Origin: Actinoplanes nipponensis
GTDB lineage: Bacteria > Actinomycetota > Actinomycetes > Mycobacteriales > Micromonosporaceae
Direction of reading: 5' to 3'
Length of the DNA stretch: 38,607 bases
NCBI RefSeq assembly: GCF_016862275.1
Contig: NZ_BOMQ01000029.1
Location: 1 to 38,607 of the forward strand
In this document: positions 1 to 7,292 of the stretch, one piece after another
Numbering within the stretch: position 1 is the first letter of the stretch
How the letters are laid out: each line of letters starts with the position of its first letter
Made by a program: the position numbers and the translations under genes
The notes under the pieces: generated by a model
The model's database searches: none
What the model saw: only the letters and a program-made list of their open reading frames with translations
What the model was told of the DNA's origin: nothing

Positions 1-663
1 TCCCGACCGGCCGGGCAGGCGGCATCCGGCTCCGGCGTGGTGGCGGAGCCGGGGTTCGGCGGGGCTGCCGGCGCGGGGTCGACGGCGGTCGTCGCGCCCG
101 GGCGTCCGGAGTGGAGCCCGGACGGCGGCCGGGGGCGCGGGCCGGCGCACCGCGAGGGTGGCCGGGCCGGGTCGGGCCGGCGGCGGCTCGTGCTCTGGTC
201 GTCGCTGGTGGCCCTGGTCGTCTCCGTGCTGGCGCTGTTCGCCGCGCTGGGCACGTCGCGGCAGACGATCGAGGCGGGACCGTCCCCGGCCGCGACGCCG
301 CCCCCGGCGAGCCCGCGACCGTCGGCGAGCCCGCGGGCCTCGGCGACCGCGACCGTGCCGGCGACCCCGCGAGCGGCGGCCACCACGGCCGCGCCGCTGG
401 ACGTGGATGTCGCGCTGGCCCGGGTCCGCTCGGCGATCGAGGCCGGCCGGGCCGCGCGACAGATCCGGCCGGACGTCGCGGTCGACCTGCTCAACCTGCT
501 GCGCCCGCTGAGCCGGGCGAACGGGCGGGCGGCGGAGGAGCAGGCCGCCGAGCTGCGGCGCAAGGTGGACGACCGGGTCACCGAGGGCAGTGTGGACGCC
601 GCCCGGGCGGCCGTGCTGCGCTCCCGCCTGGACGACCTCGACGAGGCGCTCGGCTCCAGCTGA
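1..663 (+). CDS. C-terminal part of a membrane-anchored protein, probably a Ser/Thr protein kinase (5' end outside window)
   Basis: The frame is open from base 1 with no stop, so the gene most likely begins upstream; the GTG at 37 is probably internal. What is visible: a Gly/Ala/Arg-rich juxtamembrane stretch, one transmembrane segment (about nt 187-250, LVLWSSLVALVVSVLALFAAL without its last residue), a Pro/Ala/Ser/Thr-rich extracellular linker, and a C-terminal helical domain of about 75 residues with VDLLNLLRPL and ELRRKVDDRV. This order (linker, one TM, PT-rich stalk, small helical domain) is common at the C-terminus of actinobacterial PknB-type kinases, and the final helices resemble the sequence seen there. 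No kinase motif lies in the window, so the kinase assignment is inference. It could be another single-pass membrane protein. Confidence 0.5.
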   Translation, partial: SRPAGQAASGSGVVAEPGFGGAAGAGSTAVVAPGRPEWSPDGGRGRGPAHREGGRAGSGRRRLVLWSSLVALVVSVLALFAALGTSRQTIEAGPSPAATPPPASPRPSASPRASATATVPATPRAAATTAAPLDVDVALARVRSAIEAGRAARQIRPDVAVDLLNLLRPLSRANGRAAEEQAAELRRKVDDRVTEGSVDAARAAVLRSRLDDLDEALGSS

Positions 664-710
664 TCACCGCCCCGCGGCGGCGGACGGCGAAGGCGCGGGC
701 CGCCCAACGA

Positions 711-810
711 GAGTGACGGCGCGGCCCGCGGCGACGAGACGCAGGCGGCGATGACGAGACGCGGCCCGCGGTGACGAGACGCAGCCCGCGGTGACGAGAC
801 GCGGACGGCG
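711..810. repeat. 20-bp direct tandem repeat, about five copies
   Basis: Successive 20-bp units begin near 711, 731, 751, 771 and 791 with consensus RTGACGAGACGCRGCCCGCG; the outer copies are more diverged. The array fills most of the 186-bp space between the convergent kinase-like gene and the LacI gene. It has no open reading significance that I can see. It may be a simple slippage array or part of a transcription-termination region. The rest of 664-849 shows only short GC-rich self-complementary stretches. Confidence 0.75.
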
Positions 811-849
811 ATGGGAGCTGACGCGGCGGCCGCGGGATGGCGGGTGCGG

Positions 850-1860
850 TCAGGCCGAGCCGCGGAGCACCAGGCGGGTGCTGAGCACGGGCCCGCCCGG
901 CCCGGGGTCGTCGCCGTCGATCTTGGCCAGCAGCAGCCGGACCATCTGCCGGCCCATCTCCTCGATCGGCTGGTGCACGCTGGTCAGTGGCGGGTCGGTG
1001 TGCCGGGCGATGACCGAGTCGTCGAAGCCGATCACCGCGATGTCGCCCGGCGCGGACAGGCCGTGCTCGCGCATCGTCCGCAGCGCGCCCGCGGCCATCA
1101 TGTCCGAGGCGGCGAAGACGGCGTCGATGTCCGGGTGCCGTTGCAACAGCCGGCGCATCGCGGCGGCGCCGGCCTCCTCGCTGAAGTCGCCGTGCTCGAC
1201 GATGCCCTCGCCCACCACGTCGCGGTACCCGTCCAGGCGGGCCAGGCCGGGCGCCATGTCCATCGGGCCGGTGATGGTGGCGATCCGCCGGCGTCCCGCG
1301 CGACGCAGGTACTCCACCGCCTCGCGGGCGCCGCCGCGGTTGTCGGCGTCCACGAAGCTGCCCCGTTCGGCCTCGGTCGGCCGGCCCGCCCGCACCGTCG
1401 CCACGCCGCGTTGTTCCAGCTTGGCCAGCAGGGTGTCGGTGCCGTGCAGCGAGAGCAGCAGCGCGCCGTCGACGTGCTGCCGGGTCAGGTAGCCCTCGAG
1501 CCGTTCCCGTTCCTGGGGCGACTGGGAGATCATCAGCACCATCTGCAGGTTGCGTTCCACCAGCACCGAGGCGATGGCCTGCACGATGCGGCCGAAGAAC
1601 GGCTCGGCGAAGAAGCGTTCCCCGGACTCGAAGATGACCAGGGCGATCGAGTCGGTCCGCTGGGTCACCAGGGTGCGGGCGGCGCGGTTGGGCACGTAGC
1701 CGAGCTCCGCGATCGCGTCCTCGACCGCGGCCTTGGCGCCGGGGCTCACCTGGGCCGAGCCGTTGACCACGCGCGACACGGTGCCGCGGCCGACCCCGGC
1801 CCGCTCCGCGACCTGGTCCAGCGTGGGGCGCCCGGTGGACCGGGACCGCTCCGTCGTCAT
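850..1860 (-). CDS. LacI-family transcriptional repressor, CelR/CebR-like
   Basis: This is a 336-aa LacI/GalR regulator. The N-terminal helix-turn-helix (about residues 13-60) reads TLDQVAERAGVGRGTVSRVV followed by the hinge helix YVPNRAARTL. A periplasmic-binding-protein-like sugar domain fills residues 70-330, with ASDMMAAGAL and IGFDDSVIA. From memory, the recognition helix and the stretch around FAEPFFGRIV look very like Thermobifida CelR and Streptomyces CebR, which bind TGGGAGCGCTCCCA and release it with cello-oligosaccharides. Exactly that palindrome occurs at GH10 (9281) and near-copies at GH53 (13084, 13141), so this protein is the best local candidate for their control. No such site is seen at its own start. 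ATG 1860 has a strong GGGGAGG ribosome site. It lies 27 bp downstream of the PBP gene and could be co-transcribed. Confidence 0.93.
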   Translation of the reverse strand: MTTERSRSTGRPTLDQVAERAGVGRGTVSRVVNGSAQVSPGAKAAVEDAIAELGYVPNRAARTLVTQRTDSIALVIFESGERFFAEPFFGRIVQAIASVLVERNLQMVLMISQSPQERERLEGYLTRQHVDGALLLSLHGTDTLLAKLEQRGVATVRAGRPTEAERGSFVDADNRGGAREAVEYLRRAGRRRIATITGPMDMAPGLARLDGYRDVVGEGIVEHGDFSEEAGAAAMRRLLQRHPDIDAVFAASDMMAAGALRTMREHGLSAPGDIAVIGFDDSVIARHTDPPLTSVHQPIEEMGRQMVRLLLAKIDGDDPGPGGPVLSTRLVLRGSA

Positions 1861-1887
1861 CGGCCCTCCCCTTCGGCCCGTGGTGCC

Positions 1888-4014
1888 TTACCAGCCACAA
1901 CCTACCTTGCGGGCGCACCCGGGCGACGGTGGGCGGGCCGCGGACGGCGGCACCCGGTAGCGGCTCAGGGTCTGGCCCATGATGGCGCTGAACAGCGGCG
2001 CCGCCACGTCGCCGCCGGCGCCCTCGGGCACCGCGGCGGAGACGGCCACCACGTAGCGGGGGGTCTCGGCCGGGGCCAGGCCGATGAACGACACGGCGTT
2101 CGCGGTGGTGTACCGGCCGTCGACCAGCCGGTCCAGCGTGCCGGTCTTGCCGGCGACCCGGTAGCCGGGCACGGCCGCGCGGCGCCCGGTGGCCCCGGGC
2201 AGCACGACGACGGCCTCCAGCATGGTGCGCACCTCGGCGGCCACTTCCGGGCTGAGCACCCGCCGGGTCAGCGGCGCCGGGGCGGGGGTCGTCCGGCCGT
2301 CGGCGTCGACGGTGGCGCGGACCAGCCGCGGCGCGACGTACGTGCCGTCGTTGGCGATGGTCGCGTACCCGGCGGCCATCTGGAGCAGCGTCGCGTCCAC
2401 GCTGGCGCCGATCGGGACCGAGCCGGAGGCCGACGGGCTCCACTGCCGCGGGTCCAGCAGCCGGCCCGCGCTCTCCCCCGGCATGCCCTCGCCGGTGGCG
2501 CGGCCGAGGCCGAACCGCTGCTGGTAGTCGAAGATCCGCTGGGGGCCGAGGCGGTCGGCGATCGCGATCGTGCCGACGTTCGACGAGTACGCGAGCACCT
2601 GCGCGACGGTCAGCCGGGTGCCGGGCGGCTGCGGGTGGTCGTCGGTGAACGGCGTACCCCCGCGCACCAGGGTCTCGCCCGCCGGCACCGTCGTGTCGGC
2701 GGTGATCACGCCCTCCTGGAGCGCGGCGGCGACGACGAACGCCTTGTGGGTCGAGCCCGGCTCGGCGGCGAGGCCGCTGGCGACGTCGGCGCGTTCGGCG
2801 GGCTCGTACCGGAGGGGCTCGGCCGCGTTGAAGCCCGGGCAGCTGGCCTGGGCCAGCACCTCGCCGGTACGGACCTCCAGAACGACCGCCGCGCCGAGGG
2901 TGGCGCCGGCCTCGGCCAGCGGCGGGCACAGCGCGCCCTGCACCTGGAACTGCAGATCCCGGTCGATGGTCAGGTGCAGGGTGCCGCCGGGACGGGCCGG
3001 GGTCAGCCGGTGGTGGCCGCTGGGGATCTCCTTGGCCAGCCGCCCGTCGTCGACGCCGGGGTTGCCGCGCTCCTGGACGAGCCGGCCGTCGCGGCCGCGC
3101 AGCACGTCGTCGTAGCGGGCCTCCAGCCCCTCCAGCCCGGTGCGGTCCGCGCCGGTGAAGCCGATCAGGTTGGCCGCCAGGTCGGCGCCGGGCACCTGGC
3201 GGCGCTCGTCGCGGCCGGTGCCGATGCCGGCCAGGGCGAGCGCGTCGACGCTGTCGGCTTGGGCGAGGTCGACGCCGCGGGCCAGGTACGCGAACCGCGC
3301 GTCGGCGCCGCCGGGGAGCTTGTGCCGGGCCATCAGCCGGGTGAGCCGGGACGGGGCGACGCCGAGCAGCGGGGACAGCCGGGCGGCGGCGGCCGGGGCG
3401 TCCTCGATCAGCTCGGGGTCGGCGTAGACGTACCGGGACTCGACGCTGCGGGCGAGCACGGCCCCGGAGCGGTCCACGATGCTGCCGCGCGGCGCGGGCA
3501 GCCGGATCTCGACGAGCCGGCTGCGCTGCTGCGCGACCAGCAGGTCGCGGGCCCCGGGCGACTGGCCGACCTGGAGCACCACCAGCCGCACGCCGATGGC
3601 GGTGAACAGCGCCAGGGCGAACACGGTGGCCAGCCGGATCCGGCGGCGGCCGCCGGCCAGCCGGGTCCGGGGACGGGATCGCGGCCGCGGCCCGGGCGCC
3701 GGATAACGCCGCGACCGGCGAGACGGCCGAGGCCGGGCCGGCCGCCGAGACCCAGCGGCCGGTCCGGGCGCGAGAACCGGCCCGGGGCCGGCGGACGCGC
3801 CGGCGGACGCGGCAGCGCCCGCGGCGGACGGGCCGGAGGCGGCAGCGGACGGGCCGGAGGCGGCAGCGGACGGGCCGGAGGCGGCGGACGGCCGGGAAGG
3901 GCGCCGGGACGCCCGCCGGTCCCCCACCAGGTCCAGCGCGTCCCGTAGCGGATCATCCGGCCCGCCCCGGGACGCGGACTGGTCGCGGGGGTCGTACGAG
4001 CGGTCGCGGGGCAT
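1888..4014 (-). CDS. Penicillin-binding protein 2 / FtsI-type peptidoglycan D,D-transpeptidase
   Basis: This is a 708-aa class B PBP that cross-links peptidoglycan on the outer face of the membrane. A long, low-complexity Arg/Pro/Ser/Ala-rich cytoplasmic tail (residues 1-125, including three copies of a 7-residue SGPSAAA unit) precedes one transmembrane helix (LATVFALALFTAIGVRLVVL). A PBP dimerisation domain follows (APRGSIVDRSG), then the transpeptidase domain with catalytic S421-T-H-K424, S477-S-N479 and K623-T-G625. All three active-site motifs are intact; STHK is a variant of the more usual STFK. There is no surrounding mraZ/mraW/mur division cluster, so it may be a second FtsI-like paralogue rather than the septal enzyme. 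ATG 4014 has a GAGGA ribosome site. The C-terminal CARKVGCGW tail is atypical and may be non-conserved. Confidence 0.93.
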   Translation of the reverse strand: MPRDRSYDPRDQSASRGGPDDPLRDALDLVGDRRASRRPSRPSAASGPSAAASGPSAAASGPSAAGAAASAGASAGPGPVLAPGPAAGSRRPARPRPSRRSRRYPAPGPRPRSRPRTRLAGGRRRIRLATVFALALFTAIGVRLVVLQVGQSPGARDLLVAQQRSRLVEIRLPAPRGSIVDRSGAVLARSVESRYVYADPELIEDAPAAAARLSPLLGVAPSRLTRLMARHKLPGGADARFAYLARGVDLAQADSVDALALAGIGTGRDERRQVPGADLAANLIGFTGADRTGLEGLEARYDDVLRGRDGRLVQERGNPGVDDGRLAKEIPSGHHRLTPARPGGTLHLTIDRDLQFQVQGALCPPLAEAGATLGAAVVLEVRTGEVLAQASCPGFNAAEPLRYEPAERADVASGLAAEPGSTHKAFVVAAALQEGVITADTTVPAGETLVRGGTPFTDDHPQPPGTRLTVAQVLAYSSNVGTIAIADRLGPQRIFDYQQRFGLGRATGEGMPGESAGRLLDPRQWSPSASGSVPIGASVDATLLQMAAGYATIANDGTYVAPRLVRATVDADGRTTPAPAPLTRRVLSPEVAAEVRTMLEAVVVLPGATGRRAAVPGYRVAGKTGTLDRLVDGRYTTANAVSFIGLAPAETPRYVVAVSAAVPEGAGGDVAAPLFSAIMGQTLSRYRVPPSAARPPSPGCARKVGCGW
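3820..3892. repeat. 21-bp in-frame repeat inside the PBP N-terminal tail
   Basis: About three copies of a 21-bp unit containing gacgggccggaggcggcagc (reverse-complement sense) encode consecutive SGPSAAA heptads in the cytoplasmic tail. The period of 21 keeps the frame, so copy-number change would only lengthen the linker. Confidence 0.7.
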
Positions 4015-4164
4015 GGCGGCGGTCCTCGCATGAGCGGCATCGACGACCGCGATCTTGTCAGGCCCGCTCCACCCGCCGCCGGCCGGTGCCCGCGGACGGT
4101 TCCCGGCGAAAGAAGTTCGGCCGTTTGCCTCTCAACCGGCCCCGGGCGTCCGACAGGTGGGGTC

Positions 4165-6462
4165 GTGCAGCACTGGGCCGGTTCCGACGTCTCCTCGGCG
4201 CGTTACCGCGCGCGGCAGATCCGGCTCGACCTGGGGATCGTCGCCGCGCTCACCGCCATGGGCGCGCTCCGCGTCGAGGTGGCCTGGGCGCCGCAGTACC
4301 GCTGGTGCCTCGTCCCGCTCGCGCTCGCCATGGTGGTGCTGCTGGGCCTGGGCGCGCTGCCGTGGCCCCGGCTGGTGCGCCGCCCCGGCCTGACCGGCTG
4401 GCTCACCGCCTGGTACGTCGCCTGCCTGGCCGGCATCCTGGTCTTCACCCGCCTCGACGGCGACGGCACGGCGATCTACCCGGCCGGGGCCATCGTGGTC
4501 GTGGTGGCCGCCGCCGCGCTGGCGTCGCCCCGCACGATCCTCGGCCTGGGGCTGCTGGCCCAGGCCGGCTACCTCGTCCTCGCGCTCACCGCGGCGCGGC
4601 CGAACCCGGTGCTGGTGGCTTCCCTGGGCATGGTGCTGACCGTCGTGGTCGGGCTGTGCGTGCTGACCGCGCACAACCGCCGCCTGCAGGACGCCCAGCG
4701 CACGGGGGCCGAACGCCGCAGCGAGGCCATGCTCGAGAACGGCTCGGACGCCGTGCTGGCCGTGGCCGACGGCCAGGTCGTCTTCGCCAGCTCCTCGACC
4801 GGCCGGATCCTGGGCCGGGAGGCGTCGCAGTTCACCGCCGAGACGCTGATGGCGATGACCCATCCCGACGACCTGGCCGAGGTGGTCGCCTGGATCACCG
4901 AGCTGCACGCGGCCGGGCCGGGCCGGACGACCCGGATCGACTCGCGCTGCCGGCACGCCGACGGGCGGTGGTTCCACGTGCAGGTGACCGGCACCAACCG
5001 CCTGGACGACCCGCACATCGGCGCGGTCGTGCTGACCATCCGGGACGTGAGCGCGCAGAAGGCGCTGGAGGGCGAGCTCACCCGGCAGGCGTTCCAGGAC
5101 TCCCTCACCGGCCTGCCGAACCGGGCGCTGCTGGGCGACCGGATGAACCAGGCGGTGGCCCGCAACCGGCGCAGCGGCGGCCGGGTGGAGCTGCTGCTGA
5201 TCGACCTGGACGACTTCAAGAAGGTGAACGACACGCTCGGGCACCGCGCCGGTGACGAGCTCATCCGGGCCGTCGCCGCCCGGATGGCCGGCTGTCTCCG
5301 CCCGGCCGACACCCTGGCCCGGCTCGGCGGCGACGAGTTCGCGGTGCTGGTCGAGGGCCTGGACGACCTGGAGCTGGCGGCGCTGGCCGAACGCCTGCTG
5401 GAGGTCGTGCGGTTGCCGGTCCGGGTGGGTCACCGCGACCTGATCACCACGGCCAGCATCGGCATCGCCTCGGCCAAGATCACTGACACCTCCTCCGAGG
5501 CGGACACCCACGAGCTGCTGCGCGACGCGGACCTGGCCATGTACGCCGCCAAGACCGCCGGACGCGACCGCGCCGTGGTGTTCGACGACGCGATGTACGC
5601 CGACGCCGTCCAGGACGCCGAGGCGCGGGCGCAGCTGGAGCGGGCGCTGGCCGCAGGCGAGTTCCTGGTGCACTACCAGCCGATCGTCGACCTGCCCTCC
5701 GGCCGGCTGATCGGCGTGGAGGCGCTGGTCCGGTGGCAGCACCCGGAGCGCGGCCTGCTGGGGCCGGACACGTTCATCCCCCTGGCCGAGGAGACCGGGC
5801 TCATCGTGCCGCTCGGGCACTGGGTGCTGGCCGAGTCGTGCCGGCAGGTGGCCGCCTGGCACCGCGAGGTCCCGGACGCCGGGCGGCTGCGGGTCAGCAT
5901 CAACCTCTCGGCCCGCCAGTTCCAGCACGCCGGGCTGGTCGGCGACGTCGCCGCGGTGCTGCGGGAGTCCGGGATCGACCCGGGCCGGGTGGTCCTGGAG
6001 ATCACCGAGTCGCTGCTCATGCGGGACACCGACGCCACCATCAGCACCCTGCACGAGCTGCGCGCCCTGGGCGTGCACATCGCCATCGACGACTTCGGCA
6101 CCGGCTACTCGTCGCTGTCGTACCTGCGGCGGTTCCCGATCGACATCCTGAAGATCGACAAAGCGTTCATCGACCGGATCGCGACGGACCCCGACGACGC
6201 CACCCTGGCCGAGGCCGTGGTGCAGCTGGGCCGGGCGCTGCGGCTGCAGACCGTGGCCGAGGGCATCGAGAGCCTCGACCAGCACTCCCTGCTCAGCGCG
6301 CTGGGCTGCACGTACGGCCAGGGCTACCTGTTCGCCCGGCCGGCCGGGCCGGCGCACATCGAGGCGCTGCTGCGCCAGTCGCGGAACAGCGGCGACCACC
6401 GGGACGGCACGGGCGACTGGTGGGGCCCGGCCGGCGCGGTCAGCCCGGCGCCGCCAGCCTGA
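4165..6462 (+). CDS. Membrane PAS-GGDEF-EAL protein (c-di-GMP synthesis/breakdown)
   Basis: This is a two-domain cyclic-di-GMP enzyme. About five hydrophobic segments (residues 15-165) form a membrane sensor, then a PAS domain (about 185-300, LENGSDAVLAV to VVLTIRDVS), a GGDEF cyclase domain (about 310-475) and an EAL phosphodiesterase domain (about 490-740). GGDEF is intact at 388-392 and has the inhibitory RxxD site (R379-D382) five residues before it. The EAL domain keeps EALVRW (519-524) and DDFGTGYSSL (from 642), so both activities look possible. I chose GTG 4165 (765 aa) because AGGTGG lies four bases upstream. The frame is open back to an ATG at 4030, but that start would leave only 15 bp to the divergent PBP gene and adds a featureless Arg/Pro/Gly tail. 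ATG 4258 is a third option. The 3' end overlaps the convergent DeoR gene by 23 bp. Confidence 0.9.
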   Translation: MQHWAGSDVSSARYRARQIRLDLGIVAALTAMGALRVEVAWAPQYRWCLVPLALAMVVLLGLGALPWPRLVRRPGLTGWLTAWYVACLAGILVFTRLDGDGTAIYPAGAIVVVVAAAALASPRTILGLGLLAQAGYLVLALTAARPNPVLVASLGMVLTVVVGLCVLTAHNRRLQDAQRTGAERRSEAMLENGSDAVLAVADGQVVFASSSTGRILGREASQFTAETLMAMTHPDDLAEVVAWITELHAAGPGRTTRIDSRCRHADGRWFHVQVTGTNRLDDPHIGAVVLTIRDVSAQKALEGELTRQAFQDSLTGLPNRALLGDRMNQAVARNRRSGGRVELLLIDLDDFKKVNDTLGHRAGDELIRAVAARMAGCLRPADTLARLGGDEFAVLVEGLDDLELAALAERLLEVVRLPVRVGHRDLITTASIGIASAKITDTSSEADTHELLRDADLAMYAAKTAGRDRAVVFDDAMYADAVQDAEARAQLERALAAGEFLVHYQPIVDLPSGRLIGVEALVRWQHPERGLLGPDTFIPLAEETGLIVPLGHWVLAESCRQVAAWHREVPDAGRLRVSINLSARQFQHAGLVGDVAAVLRESGIDPGRVVLEITESLLMRDTDATISTLHELRALGVHIAIDDFGTGYSSLSYLRRFPIDILKIDKAFIDRIATDPDDATLAEAVVQLGRALRLQTVAEGIESLDQHSLLSALGCTYGQGYLFARPAGPAHIEALLRQSRNSGDHRDGTGDWWGPAGAVSPAPPA

Positions 6463-7210
6463 GCTCGCCGACGTGCCCGCGCAGGGCGGCGCGGGCCGTG
6501 CGGCCCAGCCCCTCGTCGCTGACCAGCACGTCCGCGGCGGCCAGCGGGGCGATGGTGGCCACGCCGGTCACCCCCCACTTGGTGTGATCGGCGAGCACCA
6601 CCACCCGGCGCGCGGCCCGCAGCAGCAGGCCGTGGGTCCGGGCCTCGGCCGGGTCCGGCGTGGTGAACCCGGCCCGGGCGGTCATCCCGTGCGCGCCGAG
6701 GAACAGCAGGTCGAGGTTGATCCCGGCGGCGGTGTGCTGCGCGACCGGGCCGACGAGCGCGCCGGACGCGGTACGGGTGCCCCCGATGAGGACCACGGTG
6801 CGGTCGGGCCGCGCGTCGTCGTGGAACACGTCGGCCACCCGGATCGAGTTGGTCACCACGGTCAGGCCGGGCACCTCCCGCAGCGCGGCGGCGAGCAGGG
6901 CGGTGGTGGTGCCGGCCAGCACGCCGACGGCCTGGCCGGCGCGGGCCAGCCCGGCGGCGACCCGGGCGATGGCCAGCTTCTCCCGGCGCCGGCCGCCGTC
7001 GCGGCGGCCGGCCGGGCCGGGGCCCCGGGTCAGCGCGATCGCGCCGCCCCGGACCCGGGAGACCAGGCCCCGTCCGGCGAGCGCCTCGATGTCGCGGCGC
7101 GCGGTGACGCGGGAGACGCCGAGGCGGTGCCCGAGGTCGGTGGTCCGGGCCCCGCCGTCCCGGTTGATCACATCGAGGATGGTGGCCTGCCGCAGCACCG
7201 CCGCATTCAT
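6440..7210 (-). CDS. DeoR-family transcriptional regulator
   Basis: This is a 256-aa DeoR/GlpR-type repressor. The N-terminal DeoR helix-turn-helix (residues 5-57) reads RQATILDVINRDGGARTTDL and SRVTARRDIEAL. The C-terminal DeoRC sensor domain, which binds phosphorylated sugars or nucleosides, has the hallmark pieces GVLAGTTTALL, VVTNSIRVA, IGGTRTASGALVGP, LGAHGMTARAGFTTP and VVLADHTKWG. ATG 7210 fits the usual DeoR N-terminus (MNAAVLRQATIL); an upstream in-frame start at 7270 would add a non-conserved 20-residue leader. No clear ribosome site was seen. It stands alone between the c-di-GMP gene and the esterase, and nothing in the sequence ties it to a particular target. It may control sugar-phosphate metabolism elsewhere. 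Confidence 0.9.
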   Translation of the reverse strand: MNAAVLRQATILDVINRDGGARTTDLGHRLGVSRVTARRDIEALAGRGLVSRVRGGAIALTRGPGPAGRRDGGRRREKLAIARVAAGLARAGQAVGVLAGTTTALLAAALREVPGLTVVTNSIRVADVFHDDARPDRTVVLIGGTRTASGALVGPVAQHTAAGINLDLLFLGAHGMTARAGFTTPDPAEARTHGLLLRAARRVVVLADHTKWGVTGVATIAPLAAADVLVSDEGLGRTARAALRGHVGELRLAAPG

Positions 7211-7292
7211 GCCGCGACGGTAGGCAGGGCCGAAACGGGGGTCAACGCACCGCGTCCGACAATGTCGCACGCTTTCGCCGACCCCCGGCGGC

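Noticed and set aside
811..3948. 1045-aa open frame on the plus strand
   Set aside because: Lies antisense to the LacI and PBP genes, which have clear domains; composition is Gly/Ala/His/Arg-rich as expected for a high-GC shadow frame.
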